64,000 bases of DNA from Phoronis australis (lineage: Eukaryota > Phoronida > Phoronidae), in assembly GCA_002633005.1 (NCBI GenBank), contig NMRA01000620.1, positions 77,520-141,519 on the forward strand. Reading direction: 5' to 3'. Below, in pieces: positions 1 through 11,236 of this stretch (its first letter is position 1; every line of letters begins with the position of its first letter). Below the pieces are notes generated by a model. It had not been told where the DNA came from. It worked only from the letters and a program-made list of their open reading frames with translations, and did not search any database. The position numbers were made by a program, and so were the translations under genes.

Positions 1-514
1 AAATAGTGGTCTGAATAGAACGGCATTGCGTGGGAGTGTTATTCACAGCTGTTTGAATTAAAAGGTGATTTTCACGGTGACGTAGCCAAAAGCTAGCCAA
101 TAGGCTGATCCAGTTTGCGACTGAAGTGTAGCAAGTCGCCATGACAACTCGCACCATGACATTGCACTGTTCCTTTGTAAAAACAGTTATTGTTTACGAA
201 AGTCACGCACCAACACTTTTGCATGCACAAACGCACTATCGACTTGTATAATAGGCCTTTAATGGCTGATTGTCACCAATGGAAAGTTTAATGTACAGAA
301 GATAAAAACCGAATACACTGTTTGCCGTTGTAGAAGTGTAATATTTGAAGACTCCATTGAAGAAATTAATGTTACTGATGCACGACCTGTTGAAAGTGGT
401 CATCTTTGATTAAGTTGAAATTTTTGCCCCGGGCAATTTTCTTAATGTCTCACGGTTTCCATAGTGAGTGAAAAACAAGTGGCACTCACTTCACCAGGGC
501 ACAGTCGCACTTAC
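1..514. other. No feature placed; presumed last intron and tail of the CUB-CCP gene
   Basis: This stretch should hold or precede the cytoplasmic exon of the minus-strand CUB-CCP gene, whose membrane exon ends in phase 2 at 515. I see no convincing exon or repeat in it. Confidence 0.4.
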
Positions 515-602
515 CTTCTCCGGCGGAAAAGAAGGAATACACAAAGAAGAGCGATACCAATCAGAAGTGCGACTCCACCGCAAATTGCCAATATCGTAGT
601 AC
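515..602 (-). CDS. Exon 11: transmembrane segment
   Basis: An 88-nt exon opens in phase 1 and encodes TTILAICGGVALLIG followed by IALLCVFLLF and a run of arginines, a single-pass helix with a positively charged stop-transfer end. It closes in phase 2 with a consensus GTAAGT donor, so a cytoplasmic exon must lie at lower coordinates; I could not identify it within 1-514. Confidence 0.8.
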
Positions 603-3600
603 CTGTAAGAAAAAAAGTACGCTTAACTGTTCGTTTCCGTGGGTGTTTCTAGCAAACTAAGAACTCTCATTATAATTTGCATCTAGTTATATTGTTCAAT
701 ATAACTGAGGGAGTCAACGAGTCGATAATACAGACTAAGGTTGAAGACGCTGCGCACAAGCTGCCGCTACTACAGCCGCCGTAGCTGTGCGTACAGCTGT
801 TGCTTACCGTAGCCTGTCACTTCGCCACCATGGCTGAGTTCGTCTGGATCTGAAAATAGAACGACTCACTGTAGCTCGATAACATGTCGGTGAACACTCT
901 ACTTTCACATTCATATCTTGTCTGTAAATTCTGGATTAGCGGTGTCCTGACACCATCGTCTTCCCCGGTTACGCCAACGTAAGACTACGTCAGGGTAGCG
1001 TAATAGACCCCCACTTCTTTTTACTCTACATCAATGGTCTTCCAGACTCGGCAAACTCTAAGCGTTCTTATGTTTTGACGATACTGCAATCTTCTATCCA
1101 TTCCAAAAAGAAACATTTTCGGTACTCCTTATGATTACAAATTGATCTGGACCTGCACATATTTCTAGGGTCCTACTTAATCTTAATTATTTTTTGTCCC
1201 ATACTTATTGGTATCTCATGTACCAATCAGTGGGTCCAGCAACATTTCTTCAATCTTATAGACTACAAGCCATAACAAGTGCATACAAGGGACCCAATGC
1301 ATTAAAGCTCTATACAACGTTCACTGCAACAACTGGCAACCCCTCGCACAATCCACTTATACTTCTAAAGTCTAAAAAATATCATTGTAAAAGTATTCAA
1401 GCAAAAAACTTTTTGACATCTCTAAACGACAGCGTGCTAGATCCGGCCTGGGCCACAAGTAACCTATACTCTCTCCCACCTCCATTCAGAAAGGCTGTAA
1501 ACAGCTCCACCTTTACGACTGGCATTGACAACCGCAATTCTCTTCCGACTAAAGCACCGCATTCAATCAATCACCTCAACAGTCTCTCTAAAGCATTGCT
1601 CCCGAACAGCGTACAGCCGTTCCAGACTTACCAAACCTATTTAACTGCATTACTTCAATTTCCCAATAACTAATTTCCTTCCATTGCACGGTAAACGAAG
1701 CTCAGACCGCGATTTTTTTTCAAAAATACCTAATGTTTATTCCGAACTACCAAAAGTGCTTGACGGTTCTAACACCTGCTGGTACACACTGGGCTGCTAC
1801 TCTATAAACGAGTCACTCCAACAAAACATTGCCCCAGTATGCCTTAACGTGAATAGAGCAGTTCTAGGTGGACGACATTCGTTTCCTACAGATGTGTAAG
1901 TCGCCCAAAGCTTAATTAAGTAACGCTTGCCGATATGACATATTTCACTTGTAACATGTTCCAAGTTTATTAGCATTGATGACAGTGTAGTGCTAACGCT
2001 TACATCGTATAATTTTCATTCGACAATAGCGAAGACAACATCTTTGATATTTCAAGTCAGCTTGAAGAAATCTTAACCCACTTTTCATCAAACGGGGCAT
2101 TTAAGGACTGCATTCCGTAGAAGTAAGAAGCCGTTGGAACTGCAATAACCTCCAAGTTCTCGAAATAAATCATTTTATATGCGCTAACTGCGAAGCGATA
2201 CCGATCATTATGCATTGCAAGCGAAGCACTACGCCTTTTTCTAGGCATCTAAGAAATGACGCCCTGTTTATCACTCCTTTAGTACTTTTGTTTCCGTTTT
2301 ATAGATCTTCAAAAGTTTTCTGAAGGAAAGATGAGAGAACAAAGAGTGCAAAACTTGACGCAATGTAAATACAGGCATCTGCTGCAACCTCATTAAATGA
2401 GCATCAGGTGACCCACGATGTTAATTATAACATAATCAAACTATAGGTGCAATGAAATAGTGTTACTGGTTACTAACTATGTTTTTTTCTTTCTTATCCC
2501 ATGAATCTCAAAATTTGTTTTGCTGTACATATAATTTAGAAAAATTGCCGCTATTAACCATCGTTGCAGAGAACAAAAGTGCTTGACTTGAACACCAAGC
2601 ACAACGTGTTGTGCAGCTGCAGCGCCGATGCCGAGGATTTCTTAAAAGCTTGATGTGACAAGGCCGAGAACAAGTGAAGGAACTTTTCTATGCGTATGCT
2701 TTCAACGAAGAACACATAAGTTGAAGGAAAAGGACTTCTTCTGTGGACCACGCAAAAGAGTCAACTCGGCAAAGTGTGTAAATCTAGTGCTCTTCTTGTT
2801 TTCTGCAGTCAGAGGCAACTTTATAGCATTTTTCTAAGTTTTGTGAGTTTGAAAAGCAACGTTAAGATTCCAGGAGTACTAAAACACCATTTACATTTAG
2901 TATAGTAAAACTATTCTCTGTTATCTATATTTCTGAGCGTTTTTGTCCTCAATATTGGAATACCCTACATTGTATATATGCACGGGTGTAACCAATAATG
3001 TAAAGGAGCAAAAGCTTCACACTGAAACACACAGTTTTAACCAAAATATTGCTTCACTACACCAAGGCCCGTTTATAGAGTGATTAACGAATAGCTTACC
3101 TGGTAATTTTTCAGCCGTAGTTAGTATTTTAATCATGGTCGAAGATTCAGTAGAGCTCTTTGGTGGTTCCACTGTTGATTTTGTAGATGTCTTTGCTGTC
3201 TCCGTGAACTTCGGTGTTATTGATTGGCTAAACGGAGGTGCAGAAGTATTGTACACTACACCTGTAGTATTTCCTAAATTTGAAAAACAATCGCAAATGT
3301 AAACGACTTTGTAACTCAAACAATATGCGTTGCCTAGTAATGTGCGATTTAAATAAACACGAAAATTGTGAGTTTATTTTTAGATGCATGTATGTCTCGA
3401 TATTCGCCCATAGTAACCAGGAATAGGCTACTATCCCACAGAACTCAGTTATGTTTGTTGATGAAGATGACGTGATTTACACTGCGACAGTAAATTAACA
3501 AACGATTGATTTAATGGAACCGCTTAAAATGGTTCGTACTAAAAATGATAAGTATAATTAGGTTACAGCCATCCTAAATGTATATGTGTCTTTGTAACAA

Positions 3601-6600
3601 AGACGTCATTTTGAAATATTGTGAAACTCAACTGTGCGATTATATTTAGAAATATTTCAAATAAAACTACAAGGTTGTGGGATACGTTAATACATTGTAA
3701 GATCACATATAACTGAAAGGTTAGATTTTACGATACACACAGACCAGTAGGCCTGTTAGACCAAAATTCACAGCTCACGACAGTTTTGATTGAACTTAGA
3801 CAAAGATTGATGACGTCCTTTCCCTTTAAAGTAAATTCTTAATTTGGTGACTTACGAGCGCAAAATGGCGGATTTCCGGTCCATTGACCATCATTGCTGC
3901 ATGTTCTTATGTGAGGCCCATCGAGGATAAAGCCATCTTCGCATGAATAATTGGCCACACTACCAACATGTGTAGACTTAAACTGGACTGTTGAGTGATC
4001 AAGTGCCCCGGGTGTACCGCATGTTATTTCTGTAAAACAATGACTGGCGTTTTTCGGGTTGAGTCATTGCAAAGGAACCCTCATGAGAGGCCTCCCTCAC
4101 AATCCGTGTCAATCGCAAGGTGGTAAGGATCTATACATGAACATGTTTGTGCGTGATTTTTGAAGAACCCCGGCGGCTAAATGCACCATGGTCACAAACC
4201 GTGTATTCAAATTGTGCCAGAAAATTCTTGGCTTCGGAGATTTTGTTAATGGTGGACTACGCTTAACACCTTCTCATTTGAAATGAGCTTTTCTCAAATA
4301 AATGAGCTTCGAAAAAAGGACTTAAATTGAATACTTACTAAGGTATTTCCCAGACAATGCCACACTTGCATATTCATTAAACGGTCTACCCTATATATAT
4401 ATATAGGGTATACCACTAGCGTCATTCGTTTGAGTGGTCTATCCTATATACATATGTATATAGGATAGACCACTCAAGCGAATGACGCTAGTGGTATACC
4501 CTATATATATATANGATCAAGTGCCCCGGGTGTACCGCATGTTATTTCTGTAAAACAATGACTGGCGTTTTTCGGGTTGAGTCATTGCCAAGGAATCCTC
4601 ATGAGAGGCCTCCCTCACAATCCGAGTCAATCGCAAGGTGGTAAGGATCTATACATGAACATGTTTGTGCGTGATTTTTGAAGAACCCCGGCGGCTAAAT
4701 GCACCATGGTCACAAACCGTTTATTCAAATTGTGCCAGAAAATTCTTGGCTTCGGAGATTTTGTTAATGGTGGACTACGTTTGATACTTATAGCCTACAG
4801 AGATAAGCAAACCCTACATTTCGTATGTCTCTCTCATTAGCATCATCCGTGATTATGTTATTATAACAAGAAACCCAAATGTATTGTGCATTTCACACCC
4901 TCGCAATCATTTCAAAAGGTCTCGCACGCGCCGTTGCGACTTCTCTTACAGGCCTCAACTAAATGTTAAAGATGACCAATACCTGTTAGAATCACTTGAA
5001 CGAAATTTACCCACACAGCAGATGTATTTGATAAAAGTAAGCTTACTATTACACACTGGATCGCCACCACTCCACATGCCATCTTTGCCGCACCTGCGCA
5101 TTACCTTTCCGCTTAAGCGGTAAGCGGTATCGCACGCGTACAATGCCCTGCTCCCATAGGTCAAACCATCAGCGTCTATCTTCCCGTTTGCTGGTGCCGT
5201 GAGATTACTACACCTGATTACTGCAATTAAATTGTTGATTGAATAAAACACGATATTCCGGGAAAATATAATTTCAGTGACAGATTTAAAAAAGCAAGAC
5301 GTTTTAGAAGGCCTTGAAAACGATGTCTAAATAAAGGATAAGATCGATGATTTTAGTTAATTTTGAATAGAGAAAGAGATCGTAAATGCTAGAATAGACT
5401 TTAACTGCGCGGCAGTGTAAAACACATTGCCCCTACATTCGTCAACAAGAAAGTTCAATCATCTAGTTACTCGCACTGGAACGTATCGCGTGATCAAGGA
5501 TTCTTCATATTCTTACAATTTATCTCTATGGTTATTCATCCCAGTAAAAGCAAAGAACAATACTGTAACCCGTGTTTGTCCTGGTTAAGTGGATGAGACA
5601 TCATTTTCCGAGTCTTGGGAAGTGAACGAAAAGAAAAACGTGGAAAATTCGATATGATAATGACCACCGATATTCTGATGACAAAACTGTGCTCACCAGA
5701 ACAGGTCGGCTTCACTCCACTCCATTTGCCGTCTGACAGACACGTTCTGGTCGTAGCGCCTTTGAGGATATAGCCAGGGTCACATGCAAACGTAACAGTC
5801 TGCCCAGTACTGTAATTTGATCCTACCTTCAACCCATGGGGCGGGTCTCCAGGGTCGCTGCACGTGCGAACACCAGTAACTGGAAGAACAATGTGAATAT
5901 TCATGTTATAATTTGTCTTTTTTATCTTGGAATTGATGTGCGCGAGAACAATATTTTAACAGAAATCCTGTCTTTTCACTGGATGAAGATTCTCAATAAG
6001 TAGAAAGAATCGCCCGCCAAACTTATATCCCCCCAACTGCGTTATGCCCCTAAGATGCATAGTTGTTCATAAACTATTTCATACAAAATTAAGCAGGCAA
6101 TGTACCAGATCGACCAAGTGTACCCAAGTACGCTGAACTGGACTATGGTAACCTAAAAACTTCAAACCATCATTATAGAGAAGAGAACATCACATAATTT
6201 ATGCGCGTGGTGTGTGTTTAACAGTAACTGCAGGCCAGGAAAGCCATCTCCATCTACCCACTGAGGGCGGGAAATCTCGCAATGACGTGTACATGTAACT
6301 AAGTCCCTGTCAAAGACAGTCGTGACAATCTGATATGACAAGGATATTACTATACAAGTTAACCTAGACTAAGTTAACATGAGTGTATTGATTGACACTT
6401 GGTTCTAATTACGATTGTGCATTAGAGAAAAATGTTTGGAGAAAAAGGCGATTGATCTATACACTCCTTCCAAGTTGAGAGACCGGTAGGCTTAAATTCA
6501 AGGAATAGTCAGGTTTTACTATTAAAACTTTTCTCATGGAATTCATGAGATTAGATTCCGGTGCTGTACACCAAAACAGTAACCAGGCAAGGCTCAACCG

Positions 6601-9600
6601 AAACGAACTGTTATTGGTCATAAAATGTTATCACACAACTAATCAGTTAAATGAACATTTCAGTCGGTACTATAAATCAGTGATCCACAGATGTGCCCTT
6701 ACCGTTGCACTTCGGTCTTGTTGCATTCCATGTTCCGTCAGCAAGACAAACGACGGCAGGATCGCCCAATAAATCATAAAGGGGCTTACAAGAGAACAAT
6801 GCTAATGTCCCAATACGATATCCGGATTGTCCTTTGTTCGAGGAGAACTTAACGTGGCCATTTCCTGGAAAACCCGGATCTTTGCATGTTACATCTGTAA
6901 AGAAAACAGATATCTAACATTACAACCGACGTGGGATCAAAACTGACAAAATTATAGTGCAGCAATCATAGTAAGCGTGTGATACGACCTGACCACATTA
7001 CAGTCACGGTCACGATGTTTGAGGCGAACAAAACAGATTGCACGATTGCAATGGTCATTAATCGAATGACACGGCTTAAGTTGGAACCGAAAGGTTGCCA
7101 TTTTTCTCAGATATAAACGATCATGAAAGCACACCTTAATTCTATATTACTATACGATAACTTACAATAAAATAATCATTTGAACAACTTTAAGACGGAT
7201 TTTTATAACGCTTCACGAAGTAGAACGAGTTTGTTACAAATACGTATTTAAGATAAATTTTAGAAATTGTAGAAGGTCTGTGCTTGCAGAACAAACTCAC
7301 CTTCACATTCGGAGCCTAGCGCCGACCATTTACCGTCGTGTTCACACCTTGATATGTCCTCCTTCAAGCCATTCTTTAATTTGAATCCTGATCTACATGT
7401 GTATTTGGCGATGAATGACTCTGGGTAGCTATTGGCTGGGTTCATGTGCTGCCCGTTCGTCAAAGTTGGGAGTTCGGACTTCTTGCATCCAGTGGCTATT
7501 TGAGTATACATTAATAATGCACGATCACATAATGGATTCTGGTTGGCATAAATGGACGCCGTGAATCTAGTATAATCCCCAGTCCCACCCTTCATTGGAC
7601 TCTCTATCGCGGAGGTAGAAAAAATCAGTGTATGGGGAAACTACTTTTCACAACGACAGCCACTTCTGACTGAGTTGATCAATAATAATGAAGAACAACG
7701 CACAGTTACGCATGCGGCACTAACACCCCCTTCTTTGTCAATTTCTCGGCGTTTGCATTGTAAGCCAAAACGCAATAGTACAAGTTGCCAGCATTATGAT
7801 GACAACAACGATATGTGATAGTGACTCGTTCTGTGTGTGCATGTCAAATGGAGAAGCAGGGTACTGGCTTGCCACATGAGTTGCATTGTGGGTAAACGCC
7901 TTAAAAGAAAGCTTCTGTGCCATTTCACCACAGCTCCGTGAAATATGTGTTCAGGTTTTATCACAGGCAGTGTTACTGAACCCTAAACAATTAGCTATAT
8001 TTTGTAACTTTTACTACCATGCAACATTGTGCACCAGCATCTGCACCAGCAGTTTGGGCATATTTAAACGCCATGATCATCGTATGTGTACTGCCCCCCG
8101 CCCAGGAAAATTTTTCTGTTTTTTCCTCTGAAAATCAAGCATCTTGCTGGATTCCTGAAGTATTATCCAAGAAAAAAGGCAAAAAATCACGGAGAACGTG
8201 TCAAACATGAGAAGTTGCAATTACCACGGACTCGGACTCACGACCTCACAGATAAAGCGCACGTGCTTTACCACTGCACCAACACGACTTCACTCCCAAT
8301 TTGATAGTAAGAGACCTACTTGTTTATGGTTCACAGTGTTTGCGCGCGAAACCTACTTTTTTAATGCTTATTACTCTTTTATATATTGTGCAATCCGTTT
8401 GTTACAAATTTGTTGTATTTAAAATAGTCTCCAATTTCCCAAAAGAAATCCGTTTTTTGTGTTGTCAATAATGACGCCATTGCTTTGGAAATCGTCTTAA
8501 GTTAAGGTTTGACAAAGAGAGAATTATGAGTTTCTGAGTGTGTCACTAAGGCTTCGATTAAAATTTACATCTTACTCTACTCAGATTCCATTTTCTTTAA
8601 AAAAANNNNNNNNNNNNNNNNNNNNNNNNNNNNNNNNNNNNNNNNNNNNNNNNNNNNNNNNNNNNNNNNNNNNNNNNNNNNNNNNNNNNNNNNNNNNNNN
8701 NNNNNNNNNNNNNNNNNNNNNNNNNNNNNNNNNNNNNNNNNNNNNNNNNNNNNNNNNNNNNNNNNNNNNNNNNNNNNNNNNNNNNNNNNNNNNNNNCCCC
8801 CCCCCCCCCTAAATCCGCCTATGGTTTCCTGCTCAATGCGTGAGGACGAGATTCTTTACCCAAATTGCTGCACGCCAGGAAACAAAGCGCGGTGTTTGCT
8901 CAATTCCTAAAAATAATTCTCCCTTGATAAGTATACAAGAACTCTTTGGAAGTATTAAATTCTGAAATACAAACGTGATATGAATTCCGAAATATAACGA
9001 ATTTCAAGGAATTACTCTGACAAACCCAAGAGCGGAGGTAGTTACCAGTTTTTCAAAATTGGTGTTATGCCGATACCAATGACGATACAACATCGAGTAT
9101 AACGTACAGTTATCAACTTAGAAATCCGATGTGATTGATTTTTAGCTCTGAAGGACCCTGTATTCTGATATGGTGTGCACTGGAGGACCCCCACGGCTGT
9201 GTATTCTGATATGGTGTGCGCTGGAGGACCTGCCTGTAGTGTGTATTCTGGTATGGCGTGCGCTGAGAATTTAGGATACCGCCTTTTTAGAGAGTTGGCA
9301 AGAGATTCAAGGTTGTGGACTACTGATTTGCGAACATGATTTTGTCTTATGTTTGCTGAGTTGAAAAAGAATGCATGGAAATCGCTTTTGACACCAATTT
9401 TCGATTTGGTACTATAGCGGTAGTTTTCGTTTCAGTATTCGCTGCAGAACTAGCACAGGAAACCGGTACACAATATGTACTAGTATAGAGCATCTAATTG
9501 ATCAACACTAACTTACCTCTAAAAACTATCCAAAATCCTTTGAGAATGGTGTAATAATTTGTCTTGAAAATAACTTCGGCGTTGTTTCCAGTTGTGGATT

Positions 9601-11236
9601 TCGACTTAATTTGCTGTTTGCCACATACACGCAGCAGTTCTGTGTTACCTTCTTTTATTGTCAAAGAGTCTTTTTCGCAGGAGGATGATTGTTCCAACTC
9701 GAATTCCTGAATCTGGAGTAATATCCGTTGTCCCTCGTCGACCACGATGGACCACTTGCAGTTCGCGTTACGCGCGTAGTTATAAAATGGATAGCCTACA
9801 CTAATTATATCACCCGTCTGTCCAGTCAGCTTTCCGTTACACTTAGGGATGGCTGAAAGGATAATCAGACATTTTCTTTTGAATAAACTTTCCAAACATG
9901 GTAATGGTAGGAACTCAAAACGTCCCTTATACTCACCCCGTTGTTACTTTGAGTCTAGTACTAAATCGACGAACGCGTTGACGGAATATCGTATAAAGTC
10001 AAGCACATTGTAATCTCAATTATTGTGTAACGTATCACGATTTAAAAATACACCCCAGTAGAGTTCATGTTTGCGTTTTTTGCGCTGCATCACGAGATTG
10101 GACTTAACAATTATCGGTTTGAGGTCATTTCGTGGATACCGAATTTTACTTCCAAAAAAACTAAAACAACATGAGAATTTTCGACCACCGCATACTTAAT
10201 GCGCATTTTGGTGTACTAAACAGAAACGACTACAAGATTTAAAAGCCTACCTACGAACTGCAGAGAAAATCCCTTCTTGTCTTTTCCACCCTTATAACGT
10301 TCCAATTCAATGCACATTTCATTTTTGGTATTGAAGATCACGTCCACCGGGTTTTTCTGGTGAACTCCTTTGTAACTTCGCAAACGGTGATTCCAGGCCC
10401 AGCTGTGACAATTCCAGCCGTCAAACACTTGTACTTCATCTTCCCACGTCATTTGAATTTCGGTAAATGTCACTTTAATTATGAAACCATCAGGAACTTT
10501 GATCCTCCAAACGTAATCCTTTTTTTTTTTTTTTTTTTTNTCGTCGCTTTCTCTTGGATAGGCATTGGGGAAGTCGGGTGAGGTTATTGTTCCTGACTGG
10601 CTTCGTATGATCTTTTCTGTGAATATATGACATAATTTATTACATCGGAGTAATTATTTTCATACAATTTCGACTATTTTAAGATGAGGACAGTGACCAG
10701 GCGCCTTATTCATTGACTTCATCAATTCATTTCTAGTGTCTACTCTCCGAACAGTGGTTTGTTAACAAAATTTCGATGTCATGAATTCAGGATTTTTATG
10801 TTCACAAGATGTCGCTGTAATTCAATCAGCGCATGACACTAGTAATTCTGTTGAAAACAGATTTTGACTTAAGCCATTTACAGGGTCAAGAAATGTCTCA
10901 AATTATTTGTGAGTCAAAATACGTGCGATTTCTGGACTTGGAAAGACCAGACAGTCAATAACGAGCCCAGAGATCACCTCCTAACTTATGGTGAGGAACA
11001 GTCACGTGATAATCTTTACAGCGGCACCTGTAAGTGACCTAAACCAAAACTTGATTTTTTGACAGAAAGTACCGGAACTACTTTTTCATTGTCGTAATTG
11101 GTGATATTTTCAGGAAATCGTTTAGGAAAAGCAAGTCACCGAAAATAAACAAACTCTATACATTACCAATTGTTCCAGTAGTGCCGACAACGAATGAAGA
11201 AAAAAACAGCAAAGCCAGACATTCCACTTTCCCCAT
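515..11236 (-). CDS. CUB-CUB-CCP(5) type I membrane protein, multi-exon gene
   Basis: Gene-level entry for 11 exons listed separately below. Read from 11236 downward, the exons encode a signal peptide, two CUB domains, five CCP/Sushi domains, a Ser/Thr/Pro-rich stalk, a 14-residue linker and a transmembrane helix followed by basic residues; the cytoplasmic end lies left of 515 and is not found. The exons total about 1,990 nt (about 660 codons). Every junction from the signal exon to the membrane exon is phase 1, the classic arrangement of shuffled extracellular modules, and each exon has a clean AG acceptor and GT donor. CUB and CCP modules bind proteins or sugars in complement, adhesion and synaptic proteins such as SEZ6 and CSMD; the ligand here is unknown. 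An adhesion or immune-type surface receptor is an inference. More exons could hide in the gap at 8606-8796. Confidence 0.82.
808..849 (-). CDS. Exon 10: short juxtamembrane linker
   Basis: A 42-nt candidate exon: acceptor CTATTTTCAG, donor GTAAGC, phase 1 at both ends, encoding PDELSHGGEVTGY. It lies between the stalk and membrane exons and fits their phases; because of its size it could be an alternatively used exon or a chance fit. Confidence 0.5.
991..1110 (+). mobile_element. Degenerate LINE reverse-transcriptase fragment
   Basis: Frame +1 from 991 reads QGSVIDPHFFLLYINGLPDS, the conserved RT block usually QGSVLGPLLFLLYINDLP, and a shifted frame at about 1074 reads FDDTAIFYPFQ, matching the FADDTA catalytic box with a codon lost. 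Frame changes and the damaged box show a dead fragment in an intron of the CUB-CCP gene, antisense to it. How far it runs beyond 1110 is unclear. Confidence 0.62.
1194..1899 (+). other. Open frames of unknown origin next to the LINE fragment
   Basis: Two consecutive plus-strand open frames (1194-1673, 159 codons; 1684-1899, 71 codons) lie downstream of the RT fragment. They are rich in Ser, Thr, Asn and Leu and match no family I recognise. They may be the decayed 3' part of the same retroelement or chance frames in intron DNA. Confidence 0.25.
1900..3099. other. Intron DNA, nothing recognised
   Basis: AT-rich sequence between the linker and stalk exons of the CUB-CCP gene. No domain, tandem repeat or inverted repeat stood out. 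Confidence 0.4.
3100..3273 (-). CDS. Exon 9: Ser/Thr/Pro-rich stalk
   Basis: A 174-nt phase 1-1 exon with no cysteine, rich in Thr, Ser, Pro and Lys (for example TETAKTSTKSTVEPPKSSTE). This composition suits an O-glycosylated stalk holding the CCP array off the membrane. Acceptor TTTAG, donor GTAAGC. Confidence 0.72.
3856..4029 (-). CDS. Exon 8: CCP/Sushi domain 5
   Basis: A 174-nt phase 1-1 exon reads ITCGTPGALDHSTVQFKS, then VANYSCEDGFILDGPHIRTC and SNDGQWTGNPPFC, a complete CCP. Its first 33 nt and upstream intron are copied again at 4515-4779, so a second, truncated acceptor-plus-exon start exists on the other side of the N at 4514. Confidence 0.9.
3997..4261. repeat. Direct duplication, copy 1 (265 bp)
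   Basis: This segment recurs at 4515-4779 at the same length with only a few substitutions. It spans the first 33 nt of CCP exon 8, its acceptor and part of the intron. Copy 2 begins immediately after the single N at 4514, so the pair is best explained as two haplotype or contig ends that were not merged. Confidence 0.85.
4391..4513. repeat. Near-perfect palindrome with AT-rich ends
   Basis: Both ends carry CCCTATATATATATA-type sequence. The arms CCACTAGCGTCATTCG and CGAATGACGCTAGTGG mirror each other, as do the inner CTATCCTATATAC arms around a central CATATG. The whole segment can fold into one long hairpin: a small foldback element or cruciform. It abuts the N at 4514. Confidence 0.8.
4515..4779. 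repeat. Direct duplication, copy 2 (265 bp)
   Basis: Near-identical partner of 3997-4261, starting right after an N. It carries only the start of the CCP exon, so it would be a non-functional partial exon if real. Confidence 0.85.
5047..5220 (-). CDS. Exon 7: CCP/Sushi domain 4
   Basis: A 174-nt phase 1-1 exon reads IRCSNLTAPANGKIDADG, then YGSRALYACDTAYRLSG and RRCGKDGMWSGGDPVC: four cysteines and the conserved W. Donor GTAAGC after one base of the next codon. Confidence 0.9.
5697..5879 (-). CDS. Exon 6: CCP/Sushi domain 3
   Basis: A 183-nt phase 1-1 exon reads RTCSDPGDPPHGLKVGSN, then VTFACDPGYILKGATTRTC and SDGKWSGVKPTC. This is a textbook CCP with all four cysteines, the C-DPGY motif and the W. 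Donor GTGAGC. Confidence 0.92.
6703..6894 (-). CDS. Exon 5: CCP/Sushi domain 2
   Basis: A 192-nt phase 1-1 exon reads VTCKDPGFPGNGHVKF, then LALFSCKPLYDLLGDP, then VVCLADGTWNATRPKC: four cysteines, the Gly-Asn-Gly turn and the tryptophan of a CCP. Donor GTAAGG. Confidence 0.85.
7301..7495 (-). CDS. Exon 4: CCP/Sushi domain 1
   Basis: A 195-nt phase 1-1 exon encodes a CCP module starting ATGCKKSELPTLTNG and ending SRCEHDGKWSALGSEC. It has the four expected cysteines and the conserved tryptophan between Cys3 and Cys4. Donor GTGAGT. Confidence 0.85.
8222..8290 (-). repeat. tRNA-like sequence, probable SINE head or tRNA pseudogene
   Basis: On the minus strand GGTGCAGTGGTAAAGCAC resembles a tRNA D-arm (box A) with a GTGC/GCAC stem, and GAGTCCGAGTCC about 40 nt later resembles box B. 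The anticodon and T stems do not pair well, so a working tRNA is unlikely. Confidence 0.35.
8606..8796. other. Assembly gap (191 N)
   Basis: A run of N flanked by poly-A on the left and poly-C on the right. It lies in the intron between the second CUB exon and the first CCP exon, so a further CCP exon could be missing here; the flanking exon phases are compatible with or without one. Confidence 0.99.
9160..9268. repeat. Short tandem repeat, three ~42-bp units
   Basis: The unit beginning TGTATTCTGATATGGTGTGC is repeated three times with a few changes, in the intron after the second CUB exon. No coding role seen. Confidence 0.75.
9517..9852 (-). CDS. Exon 3: second CUB domain
   Basis: A 336-nt phase 1-1 exon encodes one full CUB domain: CNGKLTGQTGDIISVGYP, then NANCKWSIVVDEGQRILL, a cysteine pair around SSSCEKDSLTIKEG and LLRVCGKQ, and GFWIVFRG at the end. 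The four CUB cysteines and the C-x-W-x-I strand are present. The donor is a consensus GTAAGT. Confidence 0.88.
10251..10616 (-). CDS. Exon 2: first CUB domain, interrupted by a poly-A run
   Basis: After a phase-1 acceptor the exon reads SGTITSPDFPNAYP, the standard CUB opening, then YVWRIKVPDGFIIKVTF, and ends near FSLQFVG before a phase-1 donor. A 20-base poly-A run (coding sense) plus one N lies between Glu-Ser-Asp and Asp-Tyr-Val. Counting the N as one base, the frame survives with about seven lysines inserted, so this is either a homopolymer or join artefact or a real lysine run. The usual first CUB cysteine before SGTI is not visible. Confidence 0.8.
10520..10540. other. Poly-T run plus single N inside the CUB1 exon
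   Basis: Twenty T and one N interrupt the CUB1 exon. The flanking coding sequence resumes in frame if the N counts as one base. A homopolymer sequencing or joining error, or a genuine lysine run, are both possible. Confidence 0.9.
11167..11236 (-). CDS. Exon 1: signal peptide
   Basis: ATG at 11236 opens a 23-codon exon: Met-Gly-Lys, a hydrophobic core containing LALLFFSSFVVG, then a small-residue Thr/Gly stretch suited to signal peptidase. It ends in a GTAATG donor in phase 1, matching the phase-1 acceptor of the CUB exon at 10616. This start was chosen because it is the only in-frame ATG before a typical secretory leader here. Confidence 0.75.

Noticed and set aside
7738-7923. Minus-strand frame with a hydrophobic stretch SHIVVVIIMLATCTIAFW, possible membrane exon
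   Set aside because: It sits between the CUB and CCP exons where a membrane span makes no sense, lacks a matching phase-1 acceptor and donor, and the real membrane exon is at 515-602.
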